Shown here piece by piece: positions 1-5,324 of a DNA stretch of 5,324 bases. Numbering within the stretch: the stretch's first letter is position 1; the number at the start of each line of letters is the position of its first letter. The notes below the pieces were generated by a model. It was given only the letters and a program-made list of their open reading frames with translations. It was not told the DNA's origin and made no database searches. Both the position numbers and the translations under genes were made by a program. Location: contig JAPOZF010000014.1 of assembly GCA_026706165.1 (NCBI GenBank), positions 1-5,324 of the forward strand. The letters are read 5' to 3'. The DNA is from Gemmatimonadota bacterium. GTDB taxonomy: Bacteria; Latescibacterota; UBA2968; UBA8231.

Positions 1-342
1 GAGTGGCTGGTAAATGAAGCTGTGGATTGGCTGCAGAATGATCCGGATTGGACCGGCGGCGTGACGGAGTTGATGAAAATATGCACCCTGGCCTCCTCGT
101 TTGACGTCCCGTTGGTTTCCCACGGGCACTCTCTGCTGCCCGCGTTACACATCGCGGGGGCGCAGTCGCCCACTACTGTACCAATGGTGGAGTACCTTCT
201 CGCCTACCAGCCCATCAAGCAGTTTTTTCACAGGCCTTGCTACGAACCCGGACACGGATCGGTCGCCCTGCCCGATTTACCCGGGTTGGGCCTGGTGCTT
301 GACGACGACAAGGTCGTGAGCCGGGAAGCTGTCCGTTTTTGA
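1..342 (+). CDS. Enolase-superfamily (mandelate racemase type) acid-sugar dehydratase, C-terminal part
   Basis: The reading frame is open from base 1 and stops at TGA 340-342, so this is the last 113 residues of a longer gene; usual family length is about 380-410. Members of the mandelate racemase/rhamnonate dehydratase subgroup abstract the alpha proton of a sugar acid bound to Mg2+ and then dehydrate or epimerise it in the cytoplasm. Numbering from the first codon, the fragment carries the C-terminal active-site strands of the barrel: an Asp in QNDPDWTGGVTE (D14), a His in PLVSHGHS (H41, 27 residues later, the spacing of the Asp-His dyad in mandelate racemase) and a Glu in PMVEYL (E64). The C-terminal capping segment follows, with the typical PDLPGLGLVLDDDKV. 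The metal ligands and the N-terminal lid, which set specificity, are outside the window, so the substrate is unknown. The next remnant is convergent and ends only 3 bp away. Confidence 0.9.
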   Translation, partial: EWLVNEAVDWLQNDPDWTGGVTELMKICTLASSFDVPLVSHGHSLLPALHIAGAQSPTTVPMVEYLLAYQPIKQFFHRPCYEPGHGSVALPDLPGLGLVLDDDKVVSREAVRF

Positions 343-345
343 AGT

Positions 346-706
346 TCACCGCGATGGCCACCCGATGCTGGCGAGGTCCAAGTGGGTTCGCTCCTCCCGG
401 TCGGGGCGTCGCTCGGAGATTGTCATCGAATGCCATGCGCATTCGCGCCACCTCCTCGCCGGTCGGGATCCGCTCGATCCACGTACACCCGCGGCGAAAG
501 CGCGCGATGTCCTACCCCGCCTTCGGTTCGAGGTACCACGTCTCAGGGTAGTAGGGATACGACCAGCGGGAGTCCTAGCCCCAGTACCCATCGCGCGGCA
601 CGTTCTTGAGGTCGTTTCTCACGGTCACCGGGTGCGGCGCCAGTCCCGCCACGCCATCGGCTTTGCGATCCTCGTGGGCGAAAGCGATGACGAATACAGC
701 TGGGCA
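346..706 (-). pseudogene. Disrupted unrecognised gene: two in-frame TAG codons plus a frameshift
   Basis: Read on the minus strand, about 105 codons give protein-like sequence rich in Trp, Tyr and Pro, with segments such as VFVIAFAHEDRKADG, PHPVTVRNDLKNVPRDGYWG, DSRWSYPYYPETWYLEPKAG and DIARFRRG, then WIERIPTGEEVARMRMAFDD. The frame is broken by TAG at 575-577 and TAG at 512-514, each in a Gly-stop-Asp context. Around 395-415 the sensible frame shifts to one that reads DREERTHLDLASIGWPSR and ends at TGA 346-348, only 3 bp from the stop of the convergent dehydratase gene. That tight convergent spacing supports this as the ancestral end. No convincing start codon or ribosome binding site was found; the 5' limit is where protein-like sequence fades. 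I do not recognise the family. Opposite-strand ORFs here are Arg-rich and look like shadows. The alternative to true decay is sequencing or assembly error. Confidence 0.6.
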
Positions 707-708
707 CC

Positions 709-891
709 TTGACGCCTGAAGCAGTCCGGACTGAAGACCCGGAGCTGGACATACTGTCCCATTACCGGGCGGATGTCTACCTGGACGGACTGCTGGTGCC
801 GGCCGGCGCGGCCGGACCGGTGGAGGACAGCGCGGTCGAGCCGGTTTCCTGGGGGCGGATCAAGGCCGCCCTGGAGATGGAGCAGCCGTAA
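709..891 (+). CDS. 60-codon ORF, probably the C-terminal remnant of a larger protein
   Basis: The frame runs from a possible TTG start at 709 to TAA at 889-891, after an in-frame TGA at 688-690. Codon use is strongly G/C at third positions, and the sequence, for example SHYRADVYLDGLLVPAG and then AVEPVSWGRIKAALEMEQP, reads like a real protein tail rather than a shadow. No Shine-Dalgarno sequence precedes the TTG, and the only in-frame ATG is five codons before the stop, so independent translation is doubtful. It has no signal peptide, membrane segment or recognised domain. The most likely reading is the surviving C-terminus of a plus-strand gene whose upstream part has been lost or overwritten; a genuine small hypothetical protein is the alternative. 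It ends in front of the convergent acetyltransferase gene. Confidence 0.4.
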   Translation: MTPEAVRTEDPELDILSHYRADVYLDGLLVPAGAAGPVEDSAVEPVSWGRIKAALEMEQP

Positions 892-1052
892 CCGCCATTC
901 TCCATTCGTCCAGAACTCCGGGTATCATCAACCAACCCTTGACGTCGAGAGGTATTTCTGCTCCGGGGTCAGCAGGATCACCGGATCCCGTCGGCATTGG
1001 GGTGGGGCGCAGGTCGCCTGGATCGTCATCCGTCCGCGGTCCGGTTCAGGTC
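892..1052. other. Convergent intergenic stretch without an assignable gene
   Basis: This sits between the end of the plus-strand 60-codon ORF and the end of the minus-strand acetyltransferase gene. The only structures seen are short: GGATC-ACCG-GATCC (975-988, 5 bp stem) and GGCG/CGCC (1006-1018). Neither is followed by a T tract on either strand, so no intrinsic terminator can be called. A minus-strand frame ending at TGA 928-930 reads DPVILLTPEQKYLSTSRVG, which is protein-like but too short to annotate. Confidence 0.5.
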
Positions 1053-1790
1053 TCAACCTTGCGGGCTCAGGTACTCGAAGCCGTACACGCGACTGAAGCC
1101 CAGCCGCTCGTACAGTCTTCTGGCGCCCGGGTTCGACTCGGCGACCGGAATGAAAGGGGTGCGAGCCCCTGCGCGCCTGCCCAGAGCAAGCAGCCCCTGG
1201 ATCAGTCGCGTCCCGAGGCCCCGGCTCCGGAGTTGAGGCGTCGTCCACAGTTCAGCGAGCTGATAGAGATCTCCCTGCTGGACCGCCCGGCCGTAGCTGG
1301 ACGGCGCGCCTTCGTGTTCGACAAACCCGTACCGGGCCGGCAGCGCAATGCGTGAAAGGGGTCCGCGCTTCATCGCGATCGCCTCGTCATCCTGGTCGGG
1401 ATCGACATCGTGGATCGCCGCCAGCCACCCTTCGAGGTCGACCTCCGCAATTCGTGGCTCGACGTCCGGGAACCTGTCCATCGCCAGGAGATGGTTCGGG
1501 TTGTCGACGGCGTAGCCGCGGTGCAACAGCGCGTCTTCGATCGCGGCGCACGACTCCCCGTCGGTGAGCCTGAAATGGCACACGAGCCCTCGATCGGCAT
1601 ACTGCTTCTCACAGAACGAAACCTTGGCATCTACGGGATCGGTGCCGGGATAAAGCGGCCAGACCGCGTTGGGATTCCTGCTCTTGCCGGGGTTGAAGCG
1701 GAGCAGCCACCCGTCGTAAAGCATACTGTCTTCCGGGGGAAGCATGTTGGCCATGGCCTCCTCCAGCTTCAGGGGGGTCAGCTCTGACAT
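1053..1790 (-). CDS. GNAT-family N-acetyltransferase
   Basis: The product has 245 residues, starting at ATG 1790-1788 and ending at TGA 1055-1053. GNAT enzymes transfer an acetyl group from acetyl-CoA to an amine. The C-terminal domain shows motif A: LAELWTTPQLRSRGLGTRL at residues 178-196, with the acetyl-CoA pyrophosphate-binding R/Q-x-x-G-x-G signature at R188-G193. Motif B follows at about 216-232 (AESNPGARRLYERLGF). The N-terminal half resembles the subgroup of cytoplasmic GNATs that begin with a DGWLLRF-type strand (residues 26-32) followed by an Asn-rich loop and NAVWPLYP (41-48), a partly degenerate second GNAT-like fold. There is no signal peptide or membrane segment. The Shine-Dalgarno is weak (only GAG-type matches before the ATG). 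It lies 205 bp downstream of the dioxygenase gene on the same strand and may have its own promoter. The acceptor amine (antibiotic, amino acid or peptide) cannot be inferred. Confidence 0.88.
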   Translation of the reverse strand: MSELTPLKLEEAMANMLPPEDSMLYDGWLLRFNPGKSRNPNAVWPLYPGTDPVDAKVSFCEKQYADRGLVCHFRLTDGESCAAIEDALLHRGYAVDNPNHLLAMDRFPDVEPRIAEVDLEGWLAAIHDVDPDQDDEAIAMKRGPLSRIALPARYGFVEHEGAPSSYGRAVQQGDLYQLAELWTTPQLRSRGLGTRLIQGLLALGRRAGARTPFIPVAESNPGARRLYERLGFSRVYGFEYLSPQG

Positions 1791-1972
1791 TCTCGCACTC
1801 GCGGGAGTCGGGCTGAAGGTCGGAGCGGCGTTTCACCATGACGGAATTCGTCGCGACGATGAAGTCGGAGTCCAATTCCCAACACGCTGCTAAACCCTTC
1901 CGGTACCGCGGCGCCGTTGCCCCCCGCGCCGGCAACCTCCCCGTAAATGTCCCGGCGGCGGCCCGGGCTGAT

Positions 1973-1993
1973 CCGGTCCGGGCATCGGGCCGG
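1973..1993 (-). terminator. Weak hairpin just past the dioxygenase stop codon
   Basis: CCGGTCC and GGGCCGG flank a 7-base spacer (GGGCATC), 2 bp beyond the stop of the phytanoyl-CoA dioxygenase-like gene. In the transcript of that gene the 7-bp stem has one C-A mismatch. There is no U tract, so it is not a canonical intrinsic terminator; it could act as a 3' stabilising hairpin or be chance in GC-rich sequence. Confidence 0.2.
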
Positions 1994-1995
1994 CA

Positions 1996-2742
1996 TCACG
2001 GGTTGTCCGAGGTGGCGTTGGCGGCGTTTGCGTGGGAATTCCAGCCGCGCAGCACGAGGTTTTCGAAGGGCTGGTTGTGGTTCTCGCGGCGGTCCAGGCC
2101 CGAGAACATCCTGACGTGGACGATCTTCCTGGGCTCGTCAACCTCGTTGGACTTCGAGCCGTGGACCAGGCGGTAGTGGAAAAAGAGGACGTCGCCGGCC
2201 TCTCCTTCGATCACCAGCGCGTCTTCGAGGGGGAATCTCCGGTTGAAGTCTTCGTCCGAGGTGCGGGCGTTCTCCATCCTCGCGCGATGGCTGCCAGGGT
2301 AGATGCGCAGTGCCCCCATGGGCGCGGTGACCCTGGCGACGTGGATCATCCCGGCGACCATGGTGTCCTTCTCCATCGGCCCGTAAATCCAGTCCTGGTG
2401 CATTCGGAAGGGGCCGACGACGTCGGCCTTTCTCTTTTCGTACAGGCTCGTGCGCTGCAGGACGATATCAGGCCCGATGAACTGTTCTGCGAGATCGAGG
2501 AACGGCTTGTGCAGCAATCCGTGGGTAAGCCAGAAGGCCGAGTATTTCTGGACGTTGTATGTCGAGACGATGCCGTTGTCCTCTGCCGCATTGGGGCCCG
2601 CGCCGGGCCCGCCGCTCTCGGCGACCTGATGGACAATGCGGTCGAACTCCTCCCGGAGCAGGCCGATTTCCCGTTGTGAATAGACCCCTCGCGCCAGGTA
2701 GTATCCGTTTTCCTCGAAGAAACCGCGGGCATCTGTTCCCAT
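1996..2742 (-). CDS. Phytanoyl-CoA dioxygenase (PhyH)-like Fe(II)/2-oxoglutarate oxygenase
   Basis: The product has 248 residues, starting at ATG 2742-2740 and ending at TGA 1998-1996. PhyH-family enzymes are cytoplasmic non-haem iron oxygenases that couple 2-oxoglutarate decarboxylation to hydroxylation. The full facial triad is visible: H115-x-D117 in FRMHQDWIYG and the distal H194 in YRLVHGSKSN. R205, in DEPRK, is 11 residues after H194 and matches the 2-oxoglutarate carboxylate-binding Arg of human PHYH. The N-terminus FFEENGYYLARGVYS (8-22) is the usual family opening, and MGALRIYPGSHR (142-153) is the typical strand before the distal His. At 248 residues it is of the compact bacterial type, shorter than eukaryotic PHYH. 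A GGGAG Shine-Dalgarno (2756-2752) sits 9 nt before the ATG. The gene starts 18 bp after the stop of the hydrolase-like gene, so the two are probably co-transcribed. The substrate is unknown; bacterial members act on many small molecules, not only phytanoyl-CoA. Confidence 0.92.
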   Translation of the reverse strand: MGTDARGFFEENGYYLARGVYSQREIGLLREEFDRIVHQVAESGGPGAGPNAAEDNGIVSTYNVQKYSAFWLTHGLLHKPFLDLAEQFIGPDIVLQRTSLYEKRKADVVGPFRMHQDWIYGPMEKDTMVAGMIHVARVTAPMGALRIYPGSHRARMENARTSDEDFNRRFPLEDALVIEGEAGDVLFFHYRLVHGSKSNEVDEPRKIVHVRMFSGLDRRENHNQPFENLVLRGWNSHANAANATSDNP

Positions 2743-2760
2743 TTCAAGGTGCTCCCGTTG

Positions 2761-4230
2761 TCATCGGATTGAAGGAACCCGGTCGTAGCGAATGCTCAGC
2801 ATGAGGTCGTGAATCGTCACGGGTGCGGCCATCCCCGCTGCCAGGGTCATAGCGACCTCGTTCATTCCCTGGCGGATCAGCTGGCAGGGAACCTCGATTT
2901 GCAGTCCCTCGCGCAAAATGCCGCCGCTCAGGGGCGTGCCATTGAGAGCCACATGGACGTCCCCAACGTCCGAGAGGTTCTCCACAAGGAGTTGCAGCCG
3001 GACCTGCGGGCGACTGCCGGGAGCGGTTCCACCCTGGAAGTTTTCTCCGACGGCAAAAGGGATTTCAAGTGTCTGCCCGGTTTCGAGCACTTCCGGCCGG
3101 TCCGGGGAGAGCGTCGCCAGCCGCAGAAAGCGCTCCCCGTCCTTCAGCGACAGGCGCGGCCGGGAGACGCCCCAGAATCCCAATACGTTGGCGTAGAAGT
3201 CCTTGTCGAGACCTCCCAGGGTTTCCCGGTCCCCGACTTCCCTCCAGAGCGAAAGATGCGGATCGAAGAAGTTGAACAAATAGACGCCGTCTACGCCGGC
3301 ATTCCAGGCAACGGCCGCACGGCCCCGGTAGGACTCGATGCTGTTGCGGTCCTTCGCCTCGTGCCTTCCCTCGCCGTTACTCTGTATCGCCCCCAGCCCG
3401 TTGGTCCACGAGTTGTTCAGGCAGGCGTGGACCGGCACGTCGTACTCGTGGCCGAGTTCTACCATGTGCTCCCAGGGCGCCAGGGGAAAATCGCCCCCGG
3501 CCACCAGCAGGTCGACAAGGTCCTCGGACAACCACCTCTCCAGGTCCAGACCGATCGCCCGGCAATACCCGAGGGACTCGGGCACGCGGACCGCCAGGAG
3601 CATGGGTCGGGCACGGTCCGTGCCTGTCAGGTCGGTCATCGCGCGAATCCGCCGGAGCAGTCCGGTCATCGCATCCAGCTGCGCCTGCTCCAGGGGTTGG
3701 CCCCAGGCATGCCGCCTGAATAACACCGGGTGCCGGAAGAAGTCCAGCTCGATGCCGTCCAGGTCATAGCGCTGGCAGATCTCCCGGACTTCACCGAACG
3801 CTCGTTCCCGCGCCAGCGGCTGGCTGTAATCGACCCCGAACCAGGCGCCGTACGGAGGCTCGTTCTCCTGCGTGCCGAACAGGCATTCGGGATGGTCCCG
3901 ATGGAACCTCGACGGGTTGTGGATGTCGTTCATCCGGAACGAGCAGAAAATCTCGATCCCGGCGCCGCGGCAGAACTCCACCATCGTTTCCAGGGGATCG
4001 ATTCGAAACCCGCGTCCGGCCCATCGCACTCCGTGGAACAGTTTCACTGCGTTGTAGCAGATCGCATCCACCTGCGACCCGGCAAGCGCCGACGTACGCA
4101 ACTCGAGCAAAGCCTCTCGAGTCTGCGCTCCGGCCCGATCGATGTCTCCGCCGTCATTGTTGAAAATGATGCGCCGCTTCCGGTGCCTGGCCTGCTTTCG
4201 CTGTTGTCCGATATGCGCTTCCCCGGGCAT
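2761..4230 (-). CDS. Glycoside-hydrolase-like TIM-barrel protein with C-terminal beta domain
   Basis: This is a 489-residue protein using ATG 4230-4228, with TGA at 2763-2761. Residues about 20-355 read as a TIM barrel of the glycoside-hydrolase-like (GHL10/DUF187-related) type: first strand RRIIFNNDGGDI (19-30), GIEIFCSFRMNDIHNP (91-106), the hallmark YDLDGIELDFFRHP (155-168) with acidic E161 and D163 at the strand end where catalytic acids lie, DLVDLLVAGGDF (237-248), VPVHACLNNSW (265-275) and GVDGVYLFNFF (312-322). Residues about 360-489 look like a beta-sandwich (VRLQLLVENLSD, then VHVALNGTPLSGG), possibly carbohydrate-binding. There is no signal peptide, so a cytoplasmic role on an imported glycoside is likely. 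It follows the PHP gene by 65 bp and precedes the dioxygenase by 18 bp. A longer frame begins at TTG 4245, but GGAGG 6 nt before the ATG decides the start. True hydrolase activity is not proven; a lyase or a non-catalytic relative is possible. Confidence 0.75.
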   Translation of the reverse strand: MPGEAHIGQQRKQARHRKRRIIFNNDGGDIDRAGAQTREALLELRTSALAGSQVDAICYNAVKLFHGVRWAGRGFRIDPLETMVEFCRGAGIEIFCSFRMNDIHNPSRFHRDHPECLFGTQENEPPYGAWFGVDYSQPLARERAFGEVREICQRYDLDGIELDFFRHPVLFRRHAWGQPLEQAQLDAMTGLLRRIRAMTDLTGTDRARPMLLAVRVPESLGYCRAIGLDLERWLSEDLVDLLVAGGDFPLAPWEHMVELGHEYDVPVHACLNNSWTNGLGAIQSNGEGRHEAKDRNSIESYRGRAAVAWNAGVDGVYLFNFFDPHLSLWREVGDRETLGGLDKDFYANVLGFWGVSRPRLSLKDGERFLRLATLSPDRPEVLETGQTLEIPFAVGENFQGGTAPGSRPQVRLQLLVENLSDVGDVHVALNGTPLSGGILREGLQIEVPCQLIRQGMNEVAMTLAAGMAAPVTIHDLMLSIRYDRVPSIR

Positions 4231-4236
4231 AGAGGG

Positions 4237-4241
4237 CCTCC
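4237..4241 (-). promoter_or_regulatory. Shine-Dalgarno GGAGG that fixes the hydrolase-like gene start
   Basis: On the minus strand GGAGG lies 6 nt before ATG 4230-4228. A start at the upstream in-frame TTG (4245-4243) would place this site inside the coding sequence and leave the TTG with no comparable site of its own. The ATG start is therefore preferred, removing five residues from the longest frame. Confidence 0.75.
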
Positions 4242-4295
4242 GCAACGCGGGAACTCAGTGACAGTCGAAGGTGAACACCGGTGCGGGCAATTTGA

Positions 4296-5204
4296 CTATC
4301 CTCCCGATCGACCCGCGTCCCGCTTGCGTTCGAGTCGCTCGAGGAATTCGTCCAGCCACTCCTCCTCGCCGTGATGCCGGGCGAAATTGATCCGCAGGTC
4401 GCGCTCGTCGTGGGCGTCCGATCCCCCCGTGGAAAAGAGGCCGTGCCCGATGCAGTACTGCCGGTAGCGCGGGGTGAGCTCGGGCGGGACGGAACCGTGG
4501 GCGCATTCCATGCCGTCTGCCTGGCAGGTTTCGACATAGGCGTCGATCATCGCTTCGTCGCCGCCGACGTACCGGTAGGGATGTGCCAGGGCGACAAGGG
4601 CTCCGGATTGTTTCAGGGGAGGGACGACGCTTTCCACGCCGGGAAAGGGAGGAACGCTCACTTTTTCCTCCATTCTTTCCATCAGGGGGCGCAGTTCGTC
4701 CGGACTGGAAATCAGGCCGCGGCCCCTGAGGAATCCCAGCCAGACGTCGATCTGGCAGTCGGTGACGCCCTGAACGTCGACGACGGTGGCGGGGCGGTAC
4801 GAGCGAAGGAGCTGCAGGTAGTCTTCCCCGGTGACATCGAGGCCCAGCGCATCGAGCCCCTTCCATCTTGCCTCGCCGGTTTCACGCTGAAAGTCCCGGT
4901 AGATCTCGAGGACACCTGCCAGAAGCCCGGAATCGTCCCGTTGAAGCCCGAAGCAGAGGAGATCGACGCGGCTGCGGTGAGGTGTGGATACGGTGAACTC
5001 CGCGGCCGGGATCGCCCTTACGTCCGGATAGCCGCGACCCGCTTCTTCGAGCCGGTCTGCCCCGTCCAGGACCATGTGGTCGGTAACGGCGATGCAGCGC
5101 ACGCCCCTCGACCGGGCGTGCTGAAAGCAGCTTTCAAGGGAGTTGAAGGCGTCGTAGCTCCAGTGCGTGTGCAGGTGAAGGTCGTATGAGAGGTTCCGGA
5201 GCAT
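4296..5204 (-). CDS. PHP-domain metal-dependent phosphoesterase
   Basis: The product has 302 residues, starting at ATG 5204-5202 and ending at TAG 4298-4296. PHP enzymes hydrolyse phosphate esters with a cluster of two or three metals on a distorted beta/alpha barrel. The motifs appear in order: YDLHLHTHWSYDA (H10, H12, D18), AVTDHMV (T41-D42-H43), IPAAEFT (E69), VALAHPYRY (H208), GMECAH (E233, H236) and GGSDAHDE (D263, H265). An inserted helical segment at about 125-195 precedes the AHP motif, as in the RnmA/YciV nucleotide-phosphatase branch, so size and layout match that branch more than histidinol phosphatase. One ligand position differs: where relatives usually have His in an HLLALGL-like strand, this protein has D81 (VDLLCFGL). 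There is no signal peptide. It is the first recognisable gene of the minus-strand operon. The start lacks a Shine-Dalgarno but follows an A7 tract. The substrate is unknown: nucleotide, sugar phosphate or phosphodiester. Confidence 0.9.
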   Translation of the reverse strand: MLRNLSYDLHLHTHWSYDAFNSLESCFQHARSRGVRCIAVTDHMVLDGADRLEEAGRGYPDVRAIPAAEFTVSTPHRSRVDLLCFGLQRDDSGLLAGVLEIYRDFQRETGEARWKGLDALGLDVTGEDYLQLLRSYRPATVVDVQGVTDCQIDVWLGFLRGRGLISSPDELRPLMERMEEKVSVPPFPGVESVVPPLKQSGALVALAHPYRYVGGDEAMIDAYVETCQADGMECAHGSVPPELTPRYRQYCIGHGLFSTGGSDAHDERDLRINFARHHGEEEWLDEFLERLERKRDAGRSGG

Positions 5205-5324
5205 CCGGCGCGCTTTTTTTGTCCGACGGGAACTACGGGAAACTCGAAAACCTCAGTTGTCCGGTCCGCCAGGGCTCTGCCGCGCGGGAAACACCCCTCC
5301 GCCTGCAGCTGCGCGGCTTCCCCG
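5205..5324. other. Leader of the minus-strand operon; no gene recognised
   Basis: This stretch contains an A7 tract on the minus strand (5220-5214) just before the PHP start, and three GTTTCCCG-like elements (see findings). A minus-strand frame from the window edge stops at TGA 5255-5253 and another stays open into the PHP gene, but neither tail resembles a known protein. No convincing -35/-10 pair was found. The operon may start here or continue from a gene beyond the right edge. Confidence 0.4.

Noticed and set aside
346..706. TAG as a recoded sense codon such as pyrrolysine
   Set aside because: A frameshift is also needed to reach a sensible C-terminus, no start is visible, and TAG ends the PHP gene normally. 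Decay or sequence error is simpler.
365..712. Plus-strand ORF of 115 codons across the broken gene
   Set aside because: The translation is Arg/His-rich and low in recognisable structure. The opposite strand reads as a far more natural protein despite its stops.
928..987. Minus-strand tail DPVILLTPEQKYLSTSRVG ending at TGA 928-930
   Set aside because: It has good codon bias and looks like a protein end, but it is only 19 codons, the upstream frame loses protein character and no start is visible. It is too little to annotate.
1838..2176. Plus-strand ORF of 112 codons starting at ATG 1838
   Set aside because: Most of it is antisense to the PhyH-like gene, there is no ribosome binding site at useful spacing and no motif was seen.
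2032..2679. Plus-strand ORF of 215 codons opposite the PhyH-like gene
   Set aside because: It is antisense to an intact oxygenase with a complete Fe(II) triad and has no recognisable motif of its own.
2809..3723. Long plus-strand ORF of 304 codons opposite the hydrolase-like gene
   Set aside because: It is antisense to a well-supported gene, has no family resemblance and reflects GC-rich shadow coding.
4371..5189. Plus-strand ORF of 272 codons opposite the PHP gene
   Set aside because: The minus strand carries all PHP motifs here, and the plus-strand translation shows no domain; it is a shadow frame.

Overview
This is a GC-rich window with strongly G/C-biased third codon positions. It looks like environmental bacterial chromosome. 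The gene mix is an acid-sugar dehydratase of the enolase superfamily, a phytanoyl-CoA dioxygenase-like oxygenase, a glycoside-hydrolase-like TIM barrel, a PHP phosphoesterase and a GNAT acetyltransferase. That mix resembles the gene-rich catabolic regions of uncultured lineages such as Latescibacterota, Poribacteria or Planctomycetes. The lineage is an inference from gene content only and is weakly held. No RNA gene, insertion sequence, CRISPR array or phage gene was seen.

Layout. From 1 to 342 (+) runs the 3' end of an enolase-superfamily gene that continues off the left edge. From 343 to 1052 is a degraded zone. It holds a minus-strand protein remnant broken by two in-frame TAG codons and a frameshift (346-706), a 60-codon plus-strand ORF that looks like a C-terminal remnant (709-891), and about 160 bp with nothing assignable. 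From 1053 to the right edge every convincing gene is on the minus strand. In transcription order these are a PHP-domain phosphoesterase (5204-4296), a glycoside-hydrolase-like protein (4230-2761), a phytanoyl-CoA dioxygenase-like enzyme (2742-1996) and, after a 205 bp gap, a GNAT N-acetyltransferase (1790-1053).

How they may work together. The PHP, hydrolase-like and dioxygenase genes have short gaps (65 and 18 bp) and good ribosome binding sites on the second and third, so they probably form one operon. None of the three has a signal peptide, which suggests a cytoplasmic pathway acting on an imported small glycoside, phosphorylated sugar or natural product: phosphate removal, glycosidic or related cleavage, and oxidative hydroxylation. 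The actual substrate cannot be read from the sequence. The neighbouring acid-sugar dehydratase fits a general sugar-catabolic setting, but it lies on the other strand beyond the degraded zone and need not belong to the pathway.
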